From: JACPDH01 sp041671505
GTDB lineage: Bacteria > Acidobacteriota > Thermoanaerobaculia > Gp7-AA8
DNA length: 64,000 nt
Direction of reading: 5' to 3'
NCBI GenBank assembly: GCA_041671505.1
Contig: JBAZBK010000002.1
Span: 124,001 to 188,000 of the forward strand
Each line of letters opens with the position of its first letter. The stretch's first letter is position 1. Position numbers and translations under genes: made by a program. Below, piece after piece: positions 33,901 through 45,362 of the stretch. Under the pieces are notes generated by a model that did no database searches, was not told where the DNA came from, and was given only the letters and a program-made list of their open reading frames with translations.

Positions 33901-34563
33901 GAGGATCGAGTACACCACCGCCTGCGCGTAGTCGCCGCGGAATGGCCGCTGCCCGGTGAGCAGTTCGAACAGCACGACCCCGAGAGCCCAGAGATCGGCC
34001 TGCGCACCGACGGCATCGCCCCGCAACTGCTCCGGCGCCATGTAGGCAAGCGTGCCTAGCGTCGTCTTCGACTGCGTGATGTGCGTCGCGCCCGCCAGCT
34101 TCGCGAGTCCGAAATCGAGGATCTTCGCGACACCCTTCGTCGTGAGCATCACGTTCGCCGGCTTGATGTCGCGATGAACGATCCCAGCCTCGTGCGCGAC
34201 ACCGAGCCCGCGTGCGACCTGCTCAGCGATCTTCAGCGCCTCGTCGACCTCGAGCGGCCCGCGCTCGATCCGCGCCTTCAGCGTCTCGCCGTCGTAGCAG
34301 GCCATCGCGATGAAGGTCCGCTCGTCCTCGGTCTCGCCGATCTCGTAGATCGTGCAGATGTTGTTGTGATCCAGCAATGACGCCGCGCGCGCCTCGCGCA
34401 GGAATCGGCTCTTCGCCTCCGCATCGCGCGTCAGCTCCGGCGGTAGGAACTTGAGCGCCACCATCCGGCCTAACTTCGTGTCCTCGGCCTTGTACACCAC
34501 CCCCATCCCGCCCCCGCCGAGGCGTTCGAAGATGCGGTAGTGCCCGACCGTGCGGCCGATCAT
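30985..34563 (-). CDS. tandem-kinase transmembrane Ser/Thr kinase with TolB/WD40-like propeller
   Basis: 1192 residues with two complete kinase domains. Domain 1 (9-268) has GGGGMG, Lys38, HRD Asp132 and DFG Asp150. Domain 2 (296-578) has GSGGMG, Lys327, HRD Asp420 and DFG Asp438. A single span (about 603-625) then exposes a beta-propeller (640-1192) built of SPDG-type blades (SVSPDGSTFVYSR, AFSPDGQLIAFRSGR, GWSPDGKSIAFSL). Bacterial kinases of this type normally have one kinase domain. Domain 1 resembles the single kinase of the 48429 gene, whereas domain 2 resembles those at 42750 and 45363. It follows its paralogue after 31 bp, so both are probably one operon. Confidence 0.9.
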   Translation of the reverse strand: MIGRTVGHYRIFERLGGGGMGVVYKAEDTKLGRMVALKFLPPELTRDAEAKSRFLREARAASLLDHNNICTIYEIGETEDERTFIAMACYDGETLKARIERGPLEVDEALKIAEQVARGLGVAHEAGIVHRDIKPANVMLTTKGVAKILDFGLAKLAGATHITQSKTTLGTLAYMAPEQLRGDAVGAQADLWALGVVLFELLTGQRPFRGDYAQAVVYSILNEQPVPLLELKLEAPAELDRIVKKLLRKDPLQRYQMAEELLRELEALRAPSSGSGKSSPRASKPREALRAGARLGPYEIAEPLGSGGMGDVYRARDTRLDRQVAIKVLAPEFSDDVERKQRFQREAKTISSLSHPNICTLFDVGEQEGTDYLVMEHLEGETLADRLTRGALPLNDLLKIGVQVGEALGKAHQQGIVHRDLKPGNVMLTKSGAVKLVDFGLAKDIGAVTVTSRRSSGTPTPDRPLTAEGAIVGTLAYMAPEQVEGREADARTDIFAFGAILYEMATGKRAFEGATKASLIASILDREPLLLAETRATNPGSSRGIRSLGVIEHVVRQCIEKDPEQRWQSALDVARELRWVAERGVGPAADAGIGVQVQRLWPWRIAFAAASAVALVAVASSIWLWRNGPSTASPPTEPIPMFRRLTWEPGGERWASVSPDGSTFVYSRVASGQSDIYLRRIGGETAINLTKDSLEDDYEPAFSPDGQLIAFRSGRNGGGIFVMGATGESVRRLTDFGHYPGWSPDGKSIAFSLSEGEYFKPGGIWVVDAKGGAPRQVFKGEGLSPAWSPSGNRLAFHLSTSGNALGRASLCTIPANGGTPTVVIEFKRGAVIADPYWTSEGLYFNSVQNGALNIWHARVDETTGRPLDDAKPAGTGPNTWGPSLTTDSKHLLFQSSQKSIDYLRYDLGVAGIPHIGEPKVAFSDLRDVQGGSLSPDGEWLATVVFEEGTQDILLVRTSTSEKFRLTRDNLREDCFVWAPDSSKLYFSTAPKDRTEVWSIRTDGSGRQLEAAAAGVEDLLVAGASQDGRWLYVAVGAHRIPHAVDLSLPASERRPVALPALEASSSFSFSNALEFWTNPVSPDGHWLLGFRAEKPGETEMELCLYDIEGKTYQRVARLGGRFGCAWMADSRRILLWKGSELKMLDSATGKVVPLGSIEKGLGNIALSRDGRYLYAEKWKHESDIWMLDYGASQ

Positions 34564-34594
34564 GGCCAGTTCATCGCCCCCGTTCCATCAACCC

Positions 34595-38083
<3,489 letters not shown>

Positions 38084-38393
38084 GGCGCGACTCCGAGGCC
38101 AGCTGCTTGTGAGATGAATGTACTGCCGCGCGGACGTGCCGCACGGTGACGGAAGGCACGGAGGAGTGTGCGGCCGGCGGACTCGAGAGCGCGCCACGTG
38201 ATCTCCGCCGGCTGGGAGCCGGCGGTCCAGCCGCCTGGTAGGCGGCGCTCCCGCACTTGTACGCGTCCGTAGCGCCGGCATCCTCGCCGGATGGGAGCCG
38301 GCGGTCCAGCCGCCTGGTAGGCGGCGCTCCCTCTCTCACGCGTCCGTAGCGCCGACACCCTTGCCGGCGCTACGAAGCTCCCGCTACGCCTCT
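38084..38393. repeat. R element with two 40-bp direct repeats
   Basis: A perfect 40-bp direct repeat (starting TGGGAGCCGGCGGTCCAGCC) occupies 38213-38252 and 38292-38331. Each copy is followed by ACGCGTCCGTAGCGCCG (38261-38277 and 38338-38354). The array closes with GCCGGCGCTACG, the inverse of CGTAGCGCCGGC. Each 40-mer is itself partly palindromic (CAGCCGCCTGGTAGGCGGC). The element reaches to within about ten bases of the isocitrate lyase stop. The remaining 38084-38212 holds the leader of the kinase operon; I see no gene. Confidence 0.85.
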
Positions 38394-40642
38394 CTGCGAA
38401 TCAGCTTCCCGAGCGCCTCGCGATTCGGGTCGAGCAGCGCGCCGACGCTCACCTGGTTTACGTCGGCGACGATGATCTGGCCGACCTCGGTATTGACGGT
38501 GCTGTAGAGCCCGTGCTCCTTCATCTTCGCCGCCTGGTACTGGTTGTCGTCGGTCGGCGTCACGTAGTGCACGGAGTCGGCCTTGTAGCGATGGATGAGA
38601 TAGAGGTGAAGCAATGTCATCAGCCTCTTCTTGCGCAGCTTCTCGTCGAAGGTGTTCTGGTCGCGCACCGAGAGGATGTTCCTCCCGCGGCGGTCCTGGA
38701 TCGGAGCGAAGACGATGTTCGCCTCCTTCTCGTGTCCCGTCGTGAGAATGCTGAGCTCGAGCAGCTCCGAGCCGGCCCGGTGCGGCCTGAGATCGACAGT
38801 GAGCCCTTCGGCGATGTTGTTGTGGCCGGTCCAGATCGTCAGCCACTCCTCGAGCACCTTCTTCGGCACTTCGGTCTGGATCAGGTGCTGATGCTGCGTC
38901 GAGCCCTTCCCCATCGCCTTCGTCGTCGCGGTCCTGCCCGACGACGCCGCGAGCGCGCCGTCGCCGCGCGGGCCGCCGACCAGCGTCTGCGGCGTCCGGT
39001 ACGGCGACTCGATCAGCCGGAGCTTCCGCTGCAGCTTCGCGAGCGCCAGCATCCCGTCCTGCTGGAGCGCCGTCGCGAACTCTTCCGCCGCGAGGCCGTC
39101 GAGCTGGTGCCCGCCGTAGGTGATGAAGTTGAAGACGAAGCCCATCTTCCCGAGCTCTTCCGGGAACTTCCGCATATCGTCGTCGCTCATCCCGGTCGAG
39201 TCCCAGTTGAACGACGGCGAGAGGTTGTAGGCCATCATCTTGTCAGGGAACTTCGCGTGAATCGCCTCGGCGAATTCGTGCGCTTCCTTCAGGTTCGCCG
39301 TCGCCGTCTCCATCCAGAGGATGTCGCAGAACGGCGCCGCCGCGAGCGACTTCGCAATCGCGTATTCGATCCCGCCCCGAACCTGGTAGTAGCCCTCTGT
39401 CGTCTTCGAGTGCTCGCAGTCCCAGACGATGTTCACGCCTAACGACCTCGCCTTCCTCCGCGCGGCGTAGAGCGACGCGGTGTGCGCGTACTTCCGCCAC
39501 GCGTCGACGCTCATCTCGAGCTGCTCTCCTTCGCCCGCCCTGAACTCGAGCACCTCGGCGACCGCTTCGCCGTAGGTCTCGAGCCCCGCTTCCTTCTCCC
39601 ACGTGTCGAGCATCTTCCCGGCTGCCTTGTCGAAAGCAGCGTCGACGTGAATCTCGGGATTCTTCTCGAGCGGCGCGATCACCTCGGCGACGAGCGCCGC
39701 GAGTCCGGTGCGATCGAGCCAGGCATCGGCCGCGGCGAGCTCGTCGTCGCTCATCGCATAGAGCAGGTGTCCGTTGAGATCCGTGACGCCCGAGTTGTAG
39801 AAGCGTCGCATGAGCGCCAGGAACGCCGCCTTGTAGGTCGGGAGGTTGACGTTCGTCGCCCCGAGGATGAAGGGGTGGTCTCGCTCGTCGCCGCGGCTGT
39901 CGAGAAGGTTCGCCGCCTCGGCGTCGGTGCGCGCGACGATGATGCCCGGAACGCGCATGACGTCGAGTTGGAAGCGCGCCGCGTTGAGCCGCTTGATCTG
40001 TTCGTCCGACGGCACGAGGACCTTGCCTCCCTGGTGGCCGCACTTCTTCGTGCCTGGGCGCTGGTCTTCGATGTGGTAGCCGGGAACGCCGACCTCGACG
40101 AAGCGCTTGATCAGGTTGCGGACGTGCGGGTCGCCGCCGTGGCCGGTGTCGGCGTCGGCGATGACAAAGGGGCGATAGTCGTACGCCGGAGCCGCCGCGC
40201 GCTGCTTCTCGGTCATGCGCGATCGGAGATACTGCTGATTCTTGTCGGCGGTGAGCAGCGCGCGGACGAGCCCCGCGGCTTCGTCGGGCACCTGGCTCAG
40301 CGGATAGCTCGCGAGATCGGGGCCGGGATCTTCCTGCGTCGAGCCTTTCGCGGAGGTCGCCCACCCACCGAGGTAAATCGCCTCGATGCCGACGCGCTTG
40401 AGGGTGCACGCCTGGCCGGGGGAGTAGGGGCCGAACGTCGTCACGCTCTTCCGCTCGGCGAAGAGCTCGCGCAGGCGATCGAAGAAGGCGGCCGCGGCCT
40501 CGCGCGCCACGGTGTAGTCGGTGGCGATCGTGCCGCGCTGCTCGACGATCTGTCTCGCGGAGTAGAGCCTCGTGATTCCCGTGAAGCGAGGACTGTCGAA
40601 CCACTTCTGTGTCGCGTCGACTTCCTGATCGAACGAGCTCAT
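38384..40642 (-). CDS. aceA: isocitrate lyase (long form)
   Basis: 752 residues from the ATG at 40642. The catalytic loop KKCGHQGGK places the general-acid Cys at 201, preceded by the metal/substrate site IADADTGHGG (161-170) and GYHIEDQRPGTKKCG. WMETATANLKEA and YNLSPSFNW are the other substrate-binding blocks. The enzyme cleaves isocitrate to glyoxylate and succinate. The length exceeds the about 430-residue E. coli type and matches the roughly 750-residue class with an insertion and C-terminal extension, known from mycobacterial AceA2-type enzymes. It follows aceB by 16 bp. Its TAG stop abuts a GTAGCGCCGG repeat. Confidence 0.96.
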   Translation of the reverse strand: MSSFDQEVDATQKWFDSPRFTGITRLYSARQIVEQRGTIATDYTVAREAAAAFFDRLRELFAERKSVTTFGPYSPGQACTLKRVGIEAIYLGGWATSAKGSTQEDPGPDLASYPLSQVPDEAAGLVRALLTADKNQQYLRSRMTEKQRAAAPAYDYRPFVIADADTGHGGDPHVRNLIKRFVEVGVPGYHIEDQRPGTKKCGHQGGKVLVPSDEQIKRLNAARFQLDVMRVPGIIVARTDAEAANLLDSRGDERDHPFILGATNVNLPTYKAAFLALMRRFYNSGVTDLNGHLLYAMSDDELAAADAWLDRTGLAALVAEVIAPLEKNPEIHVDAAFDKAAGKMLDTWEKEAGLETYGEAVAEVLEFRAGEGEQLEMSVDAWRKYAHTASLYAARRKARSLGVNIVWDCEHSKTTEGYYQVRGGIEYAIAKSLAAAPFCDILWMETATANLKEAHEFAEAIHAKFPDKMMAYNLSPSFNWDSTGMSDDDMRKFPEELGKMGFVFNFITYGGHQLDGLAAEEFATALQQDGMLALAKLQRKLRLIESPYRTPQTLVGGPRGDGALAASSGRTATTKAMGKGSTQHQHLIQTEVPKKVLEEWLTIWTGHNNIAEGLTVDLRPHRAGSELLELSILTTGHEKEANIVFAPIQDRRGRNILSVRDQNTFDEKLRKKRLMTLLHLYLIHRYKADSVHYVTPTDDNQYQAAKMKEHGLYSTVNTEVGQIIVADVNQVSVGALLDPNREALGKLIRREA

Positions 40643-40658
40643 GGTGTTACCCCTGCTT

Positions 40659-42542
40659 TCAGACTTTGAAATCGAGGTTTTCGGTAACGCGGGTTCCGTC
40701 TTTGGCGAAGCTGTCGAGGTAGAGCGCGATGCGCGTGCGGGCGCTCTCGAGGTCGTTGAGGTTGAGGTTGATGTTGAGGAGGTCGATGTACCAGGGAGGT
40801 TTCGTCGTGCTGCGGATGTAGCGCTCGACGATCTCGCGCGCGATCGGCAGCGTCGTCTGCTTCGAGTCGTCGTGGACGTCGCGGTCACCCGCGCGAAGCA
40901 GCTTCGCGTACTCCTCGTCGAGCAGCCGTTCGAAAAGCTCCATCGTGAAGAGGTCGCCCGCCTTCGCGCCGGTCTCCGGGTCGTCGGCCGTCAGGGAGGC
41001 CTTCTTGTGGAGCCACTCCCATAGGATGCTGAGGCGGATCTCACCGGTCGCCATGTCCTCCATCAGGTAGAGGACGTCGTCGTTGCCGAAAAAGTCGGCC
41101 GGCTTGAGAGCCGCGGCCTGGAAGCCCTGGCCGAAGGCGTTGCCGTACTGGAGCGCGACGCTGAGAAGATCGCGGGCGCCGCGGACGGTGCGAGGCGCCG
41201 GTTCGAGGAGCGCGAGGTCGGCGGCATCCTTGTCGGTGTAGGTCAACGCCGGGAACGCGCGGCCCAGCTGATTGGGCTCACCCGCCTTCTCCCACACCGG
41301 CCGGACGATGTGGACCATCTTCCAGTGCGCGACCCACTTGCCGCTCGCCCCTTCGCGCTGCTCGCGCTCGCCTCCCGCGACCGCGCGCTTCATGCCGGCC
41401 GTGACCCCCTCGCGGGAGCCGACCGGGATGTTAGGCTCCATTCCACCCTGCCAGAGCGCGCAATGCCCGTTCCGGTCGGGCGTATTCACGGCGCGGCGCA
41501 CGCGGTCCTCGTAGACGCGCATGTAGCCGTAAGTCATCGTGATCGCGTCGATGTTCGGGTTGACGAACTCCGGGTCCCACGAGAGGGCGTCGGAGACGCT
41601 GTTGATGTAGTCCCAGCGACCCGTGTTGTAGCCGACGAAGTGGAGGCCGAGCGCGGCGCGGATCTCCATCAACTGGAAGCACTCCTCGATCTGCTCGATG
41701 AGGACGTAGCACTTGATCGTGCCGAACGGGAGCCCCTGGTGTTTCTCCAGCACCGACAGCATGTCGTTCCAGAGGGCGGCGTCCTCGGCGGTCTGGATCT
41801 TCGGAAGGTAGAGGACGATCGAGCGCTCCTCGGATCGGAGCTGCGCATGGTTGTTCACGACGTAGAGGACCATGTCGACGATCGAGGCGGAGAAGCCGCC
41901 GCCGTCCCGGTCCCGCACGTGCCGGTCGTCGAGATGCAGCCCGCGCGCGCGGAAGATTCTCGTCGTGAAATCGAGCTGCGACTCCCAGTCGTCGATGATC
42001 GTCCGCCCGAAGAAGCCGTGCGCCCACTGATTCATCTCGTGAGCGACGTGCTCGGCCACCTTGAGAAAGCGCGGATCCTTCGCGAAGGCGAGCTTGAGGT
42101 TGCGTTGGTTGTCGAGCGACATCGTCTCGACCTGGCCGAGCGCGTCCTCGCCGTCGAACATCCATCCGTCGGCGCCGGAGAGGAGTGCGTACGCGACGTT
42201 GCGGAGTCCGCTCTCCACCGACGCGTGCGGCTTCGTCGCGGGGCCGGTCCCCTGGATCCACTGGCGCTGCAGGTCGGGCGGAATCTCGCTGCCGTCGAAG
42301 TTCCCGTCGCGCGCGTCCTTCACGCGAATGTCGGTACGCGGGATCAGAGTGTTGGGATCGAGGAACGCGATGCGGCGCCGGTCACGAATCCTCGCCAGCC
42401 GTCGCGCGCTGCGCGTCGCCATGACTTCGCGGCGATCGCGATTGAGCGGCGCGAGCGCCGTGAGCGCCGACATGGCCGCTGGAGTGAAGACGTCGGGATA
42501 CGCTTCGAGAACGCCGGTGCGGAATTCGAGAGGTCGGTTCAT
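40659..42542 (-). CDS. aceB: malate synthase
   Basis: 627 residues from the ATG at 42542; the upstream in-frame ATG at 42569 is less likely. The family blocks are present: DANGWMFDGEDA-like ADGWMFDGEDALGQ, the catalytic-site SIVLYLPKIQ, IKCYVLIEQIEECFQLMEI, and GRWDYINS. The C-terminal NGHCALWQGGMEPNIPV and helical plug follow. It condenses glyoxylate with acetyl-CoA to malate. It is longer than the E. coli A form (about 530) but lacks the G-form insertion, so an A-like enzyme. It is the first gene of the aceB-aceA operon; a perfect palindrome lies 26 bp upstream. Confidence 0.93.
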   Translation of the reverse strand: MNRPLEFRTGVLEAYPDVFTPAAMSALTALAPLNRDRREVMATRSARRLARIRDRRRIAFLDPNTLIPRTDIRVKDARDGNFDGSEIPPDLQRQWIQGTGPATKPHASVESGLRNVAYALLSGADGWMFDGEDALGQVETMSLDNQRNLKLAFAKDPRFLKVAEHVAHEMNQWAHGFFGRTIIDDWESQLDFTTRIFRARGLHLDDRHVRDRDGGGFSASIVDMVLYVVNNHAQLRSEERSIVLYLPKIQTAEDAALWNDMLSVLEKHQGLPFGTIKCYVLIEQIEECFQLMEIRAALGLHFVGYNTGRWDYINSVSDALSWDPEFVNPNIDAITMTYGYMRVYEDRVRRAVNTPDRNGHCALWQGGMEPNIPVGSREGVTAGMKRAVAGGEREQREGASGKWVAHWKMVHIVRPVWEKAGEPNQLGRAFPALTYTDKDAADLALLEPAPRTVRGARDLLSVALQYGNAFGQGFQAAALKPADFFGNDDVLYLMEDMATGEIRLSILWEWLHKKASLTADDPETGAKAGDLFTMELFERLLDEEYAKLLRAGDRDVHDDSKQTTLPIAREIVERYIRSTTKPPWYIDLLNINLNLNDLESARTRIALYLDSFAKDGTRVTENLDFKV

Positions 42543-42567
42543 CGGGTGGCTCCGGTCGGGAAACTGC

Positions 42568-42585
42568 AACGTGTATCAACACGTT
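42568..42585 (-). promoter_or_regulatory. perfect inverted repeat, candidate aceBA operator
   Basis: AACGTGTATCAACACGTT is a 7-4-7 perfect palindrome 26 bp upstream of the aceB start and 165 bp downstream of the preceding kinase gene's stop. Size and symmetry fit a dimeric HTH repressor or activator site (for example TetR or GntR type). No regulator gene is adjacent. Confidence 0.6.
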
Positions 42586-42749
42586 CAACGAGAAGGACAC
42601 GCTCATGCTACAGGGCCTGCCCCGGTCGGGGAAGGTATGGAGCGCATGAAGTTGGATTCACCCTGAAAAATCAACTTCCGGTGGAGCGCGTCGCGTCGTC
42701 ACGTCGATATTTCAGGTGTGATCCCAACAGCCGTTCCCACCGCGCCGTC

Positions 42750-45356
42750 CTACCGTATCCCCTCGGCGATCCAGAGGTCGGAGTTGGTCGAACGGAGAAG
42801 GCCGCAGATCGTCACACCGAGGTCCGGTGTCGCACCGACGACCCTGATGCTGATGAGATCGGCCCTGTCGCGAACGACGATTCTTCGGACGAATTCTCTG
42901 CTCCCGTGAGCGAGTCTCACTCGATATACCTCGGGCTCGTATCCGTCCGCCGCGACGTACACCGATCGCGAGTCGGAGCTCCAGCCGATCACCCGCTCCT
43001 GCTGCAAGCCTCCCGGCACAAGGAGTACCTTCCCCTGCGTCGCAATTTCCAGGAGAGCCGGCCTCAGGTCGCTGGTGGTGACTCCGAGCAGCTTGCCGTC
43101 GGGCGACTGCCGCGTCACTTCTGCCAGCGCCGCGACGCTCAGAAGGGTCGGAGTTCCTCCGTCGAGTGGTACTCGATAGAGCCCTGCCTTCGCTCCGGAC
43201 GGGCTCCCGAGCACGAATGCGGATTGAAGATCAGACGCGATTGTCGCCATGCCGTGCCAGCGCCGCTGCCCTGTCCACGATCCAAGGAACTGAGGTTGCC
43301 CCGCGCCCGTAGGGACTACAACCAACCGACCGTCGTCCGACTTCGCCAGCACCACGGATCCATCGGGAGAGAGGGCGAACGGAAACATCTTGCCGAGGAA
43401 CACGGGCTCGGCCTGACCAGGTCTCTGCAGGAACGCCCCCCAGAGCTTGGAGTCCGGCAAGCGGTCCCCGAAGAGCACGGCGTCGCCCGAGGACGAGAGA
43501 TCCACCGGCGTCGGAACGTCTCTGCAGGCGAATTCTGTGATCGCCTCCTCTCGCGCCCGGACGACACCAATGCTCTGCCATGCTCCGAACAACTCGAGCA
43601 GCACCACGCCGTCCGGTGCGACGTCGTGTAGGAACGCGAGGCCAGGCACCTTCAGAATGGTCCGGTCGCTCCCGTCGATTCCGATCCCCAGGAGTGAGTG
43701 CTCAGGGACGGAGGCGAGGACTTCCGTGCCGGCGCGACTCCACGCTATCGTCGCCAGTCCACTCTGATACGGCTCGGAGCGGCGAACCACGCCGCCACTC
43801 AGGTCGAGCACCAGAATCTTGAGTCCCTCGGCACGAAGATCGACGATCGCGACGTGAGCACCATCCGGCGAGACTCGACAACCCATGAGCTCCGCCGAAC
43901 GATAGATGACCTTCCCCACCGGCGCCTCGAGAACGTACTGGCCACCCACCCTGCGAATCGCTGCCAGCTCCTCTCCCGACGGAAACCAGTCCGCCGCGAT
44001 GACGTCGTCCGCGACATCACGCGGGGCGCCGCCCGTCGCGGGCACGCGGGCGAGAACACCCGGCTGAAACGGCTCCCGGAAGTCCCGAGGCCGGCGGATG
44101 ATCGCGAGCTCGCCCTTGCGAGAGACTGCCGCCAGATCACAGTTCTTGAAGCCGAGCGCCTGCGGGCTCGCGCCATCGCGACCAACGGCAAACACTTCGG
44201 CGGGCTTGCCGTCCCACGCCGCCGCGTAGTAGACCGTTCTGCCGTCGGGCGAAAATCGAGCCGTATGGAGATTCCCTCGCCGGTAGGTCAGGCGGCGGTA
44301 CGACGGCTCACTTCCAGCATCGCGCCTGCTTATCCAATGGTTGAGCGCAAAACCGGCCAGCGCGCCGAGCGCAAGTGCGCCGCCAACAGCGGCGACCCAG
44401 CGCCGTGCACCGCGCTTCGCCAGATTCCGCGCCTCGATCCGTTCGCCCGAGCCGCTCGTCGCATCCCCCATCGCCTCCAGTGCGAACACCACGTCGCGCG
44501 CCGACTGGAAGCGCTGGCGCGGCTCTTTTTCGAGACAGCGGCGGACGATGCGGTCGAGCGCGGGCGGGATGCGCGACGTCTCGCCCGACAGCGCGGGCGG
44601 ATCCTCGTGGAGGATCGCGTTCATCGTCTCGACGGCGGTCGGCCCGTGGAAGGCGCGCCGGCCCGACAGCAGCTCGTAGAGCACCGCGCCTAACGAGAAG
44701 ATGTCGGACCTTCCGTCGATCGTGCCGCCGCTCACCTGTTCGGGCGACATGTAGCCGACCGTGCCGAGGGCGACGCCGGGAGCGGAGCGCAGGACGGTCG
44801 CCTGCTCCTCGAATTCGCCACCGAAGTTCGACGAGAGCTTCACGAGACCGAAGTCGAGGATCTTCGCGATGCCGTCGTTCGTGACGAAGATGTTCTCCGG
44901 CTTGAGGTCGCGATGGACGAGCCCCTTGTCGTGCGCCGCGGCGAGCCCCGTCGCCACCTGCATCGCGATCTCGACCGCCTTGCGCGTTGGGAGCGCCGTG
45001 CCGACGCCGCTCGCGGAGCCGCCACTGCCGTGCCCGCCGCGCAGTTTCTCGCGCAGCGTCGCACCCTCGAGCATCTCCATCGCGATGTACGGCGCACCGT
45101 CGTGCGTGCCGAGCTCGTGGATCGTGACGAGGTTCGGATGGCTGAGCGACCCGGCCGCTCGCGCTTCCTGCTCGAAGCGGTGAAGCCGGTCACTGCTCTC
45201 GGCGAACTCCTTCGGAAGCACCTTGATCGCGACCTCGCGCCCGATGCGCGGGTCGCGCGCCCGCCACACCTCCCCCATCCCGCCGGCGCCGACCGGCGCG
45301 ATCACTTCGTAGGGGCCGATGCGCGTTCCGGCGGAGATCTGAAGAGCGGCGTTCAT
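42750..45356 (-). CDS. transmembrane Ser/Thr kinase with propeller
   Basis: 868 residues. The kinase (about 14-300) has GAGGMG, Lys45, HRD Asp150, DFG Asp168 and SPEQ 205-208. Unlike most relatives it has a Gly/Ser-rich insertion (about 106-122) between subdomains V and VIa. One span at about 320-340 is followed by a propeller to residue 868 with SPDG blades (ARFSPDGRTVYYAAAWDGK, RVSPDGAHVAIVD, IGWSSDSRSVYVAADGYEP). It lies six bases downstream of a close paralogue, certainly cotranscribed. The next gene on the strand is aceB, so read-through might connect kinase expression with the glyoxylate shunt; that is speculation. Confidence 0.92.
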   Translation of the reverse strand: MNAALQISAGTRIGPYEVIAPVGAGGMGEVWRARDPRIGREVAIKVLPKEFAESSDRLHRFEQEARAAGSLSHPNLVTIHELGTHDGAPYIAMEMLEGATLREKLRGGHGSGGSASGVGTALPTRKAVEIAMQVATGLAAAHDKGLVHRDLKPENIFVTNDGIAKILDFGLVKLSSNFGGEFEEQATVLRSAPGVALGTVGYMSPEQVSGGTIDGRSDIFSLGAVLYELLSGRRAFHGPTAVETMNAILHEDPPALSGETSRIPPALDRIVRRCLEKEPRQRFQSARDVVFALEAMGDATSGSGERIEARNLAKRGARRWVAAVGGALALGALAGFALNHWISRRDAGSEPSYRRLTYRRGNLHTARFSPDGRTVYYAAAWDGKPAEVFAVGRDGASPQALGFKNCDLAAVSRKGELAIIRRPRDFREPFQPGVLARVPATGGAPRDVADDVIAADWFPSGEELAAIRRVGGQYVLEAPVGKVIYRSAELMGCRVSPDGAHVAIVDLRAEGLKILVLDLSGGVVRRSEPYQSGLATIAWSRAGTEVLASVPEHSLLGIGIDGSDRTILKVPGLAFLHDVAPDGVVLLELFGAWQSIGVVRAREEAITEFACRDVPTPVDLSSSGDAVLFGDRLPDSKLWGAFLQRPGQAEPVFLGKMFPFALSPDGSVVLAKSDDGRLVVVPTGAGQPQFLGSWTGQRRWHGMATIASDLQSAFVLGSPSGAKAGLYRVPLDGGTPTLLSVAALAEVTRQSPDGKLLGVTTSDLRPALLEIATQGKVLLVPGGLQQERVIGWSSDSRSVYVAADGYEPEVYRVRLAHGSREFVRRIVVRDRADLISIRVVGATPDLGVTICGLLRSTNSDLWIAEGIR

Positions 45357-45362
45357 GACGGT

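Noticed and set aside
38084..38393. Insertion sequence remnant with transposase
   Set aside because: No transposase or recombinase motif occurs anywhere in the window; the repeats alone do not show an IS.
41310..43631. 773-residue plus-strand open frame
   Set aside because: It is antisense to malate synthase and the kinase gene, with no recognisable domain.
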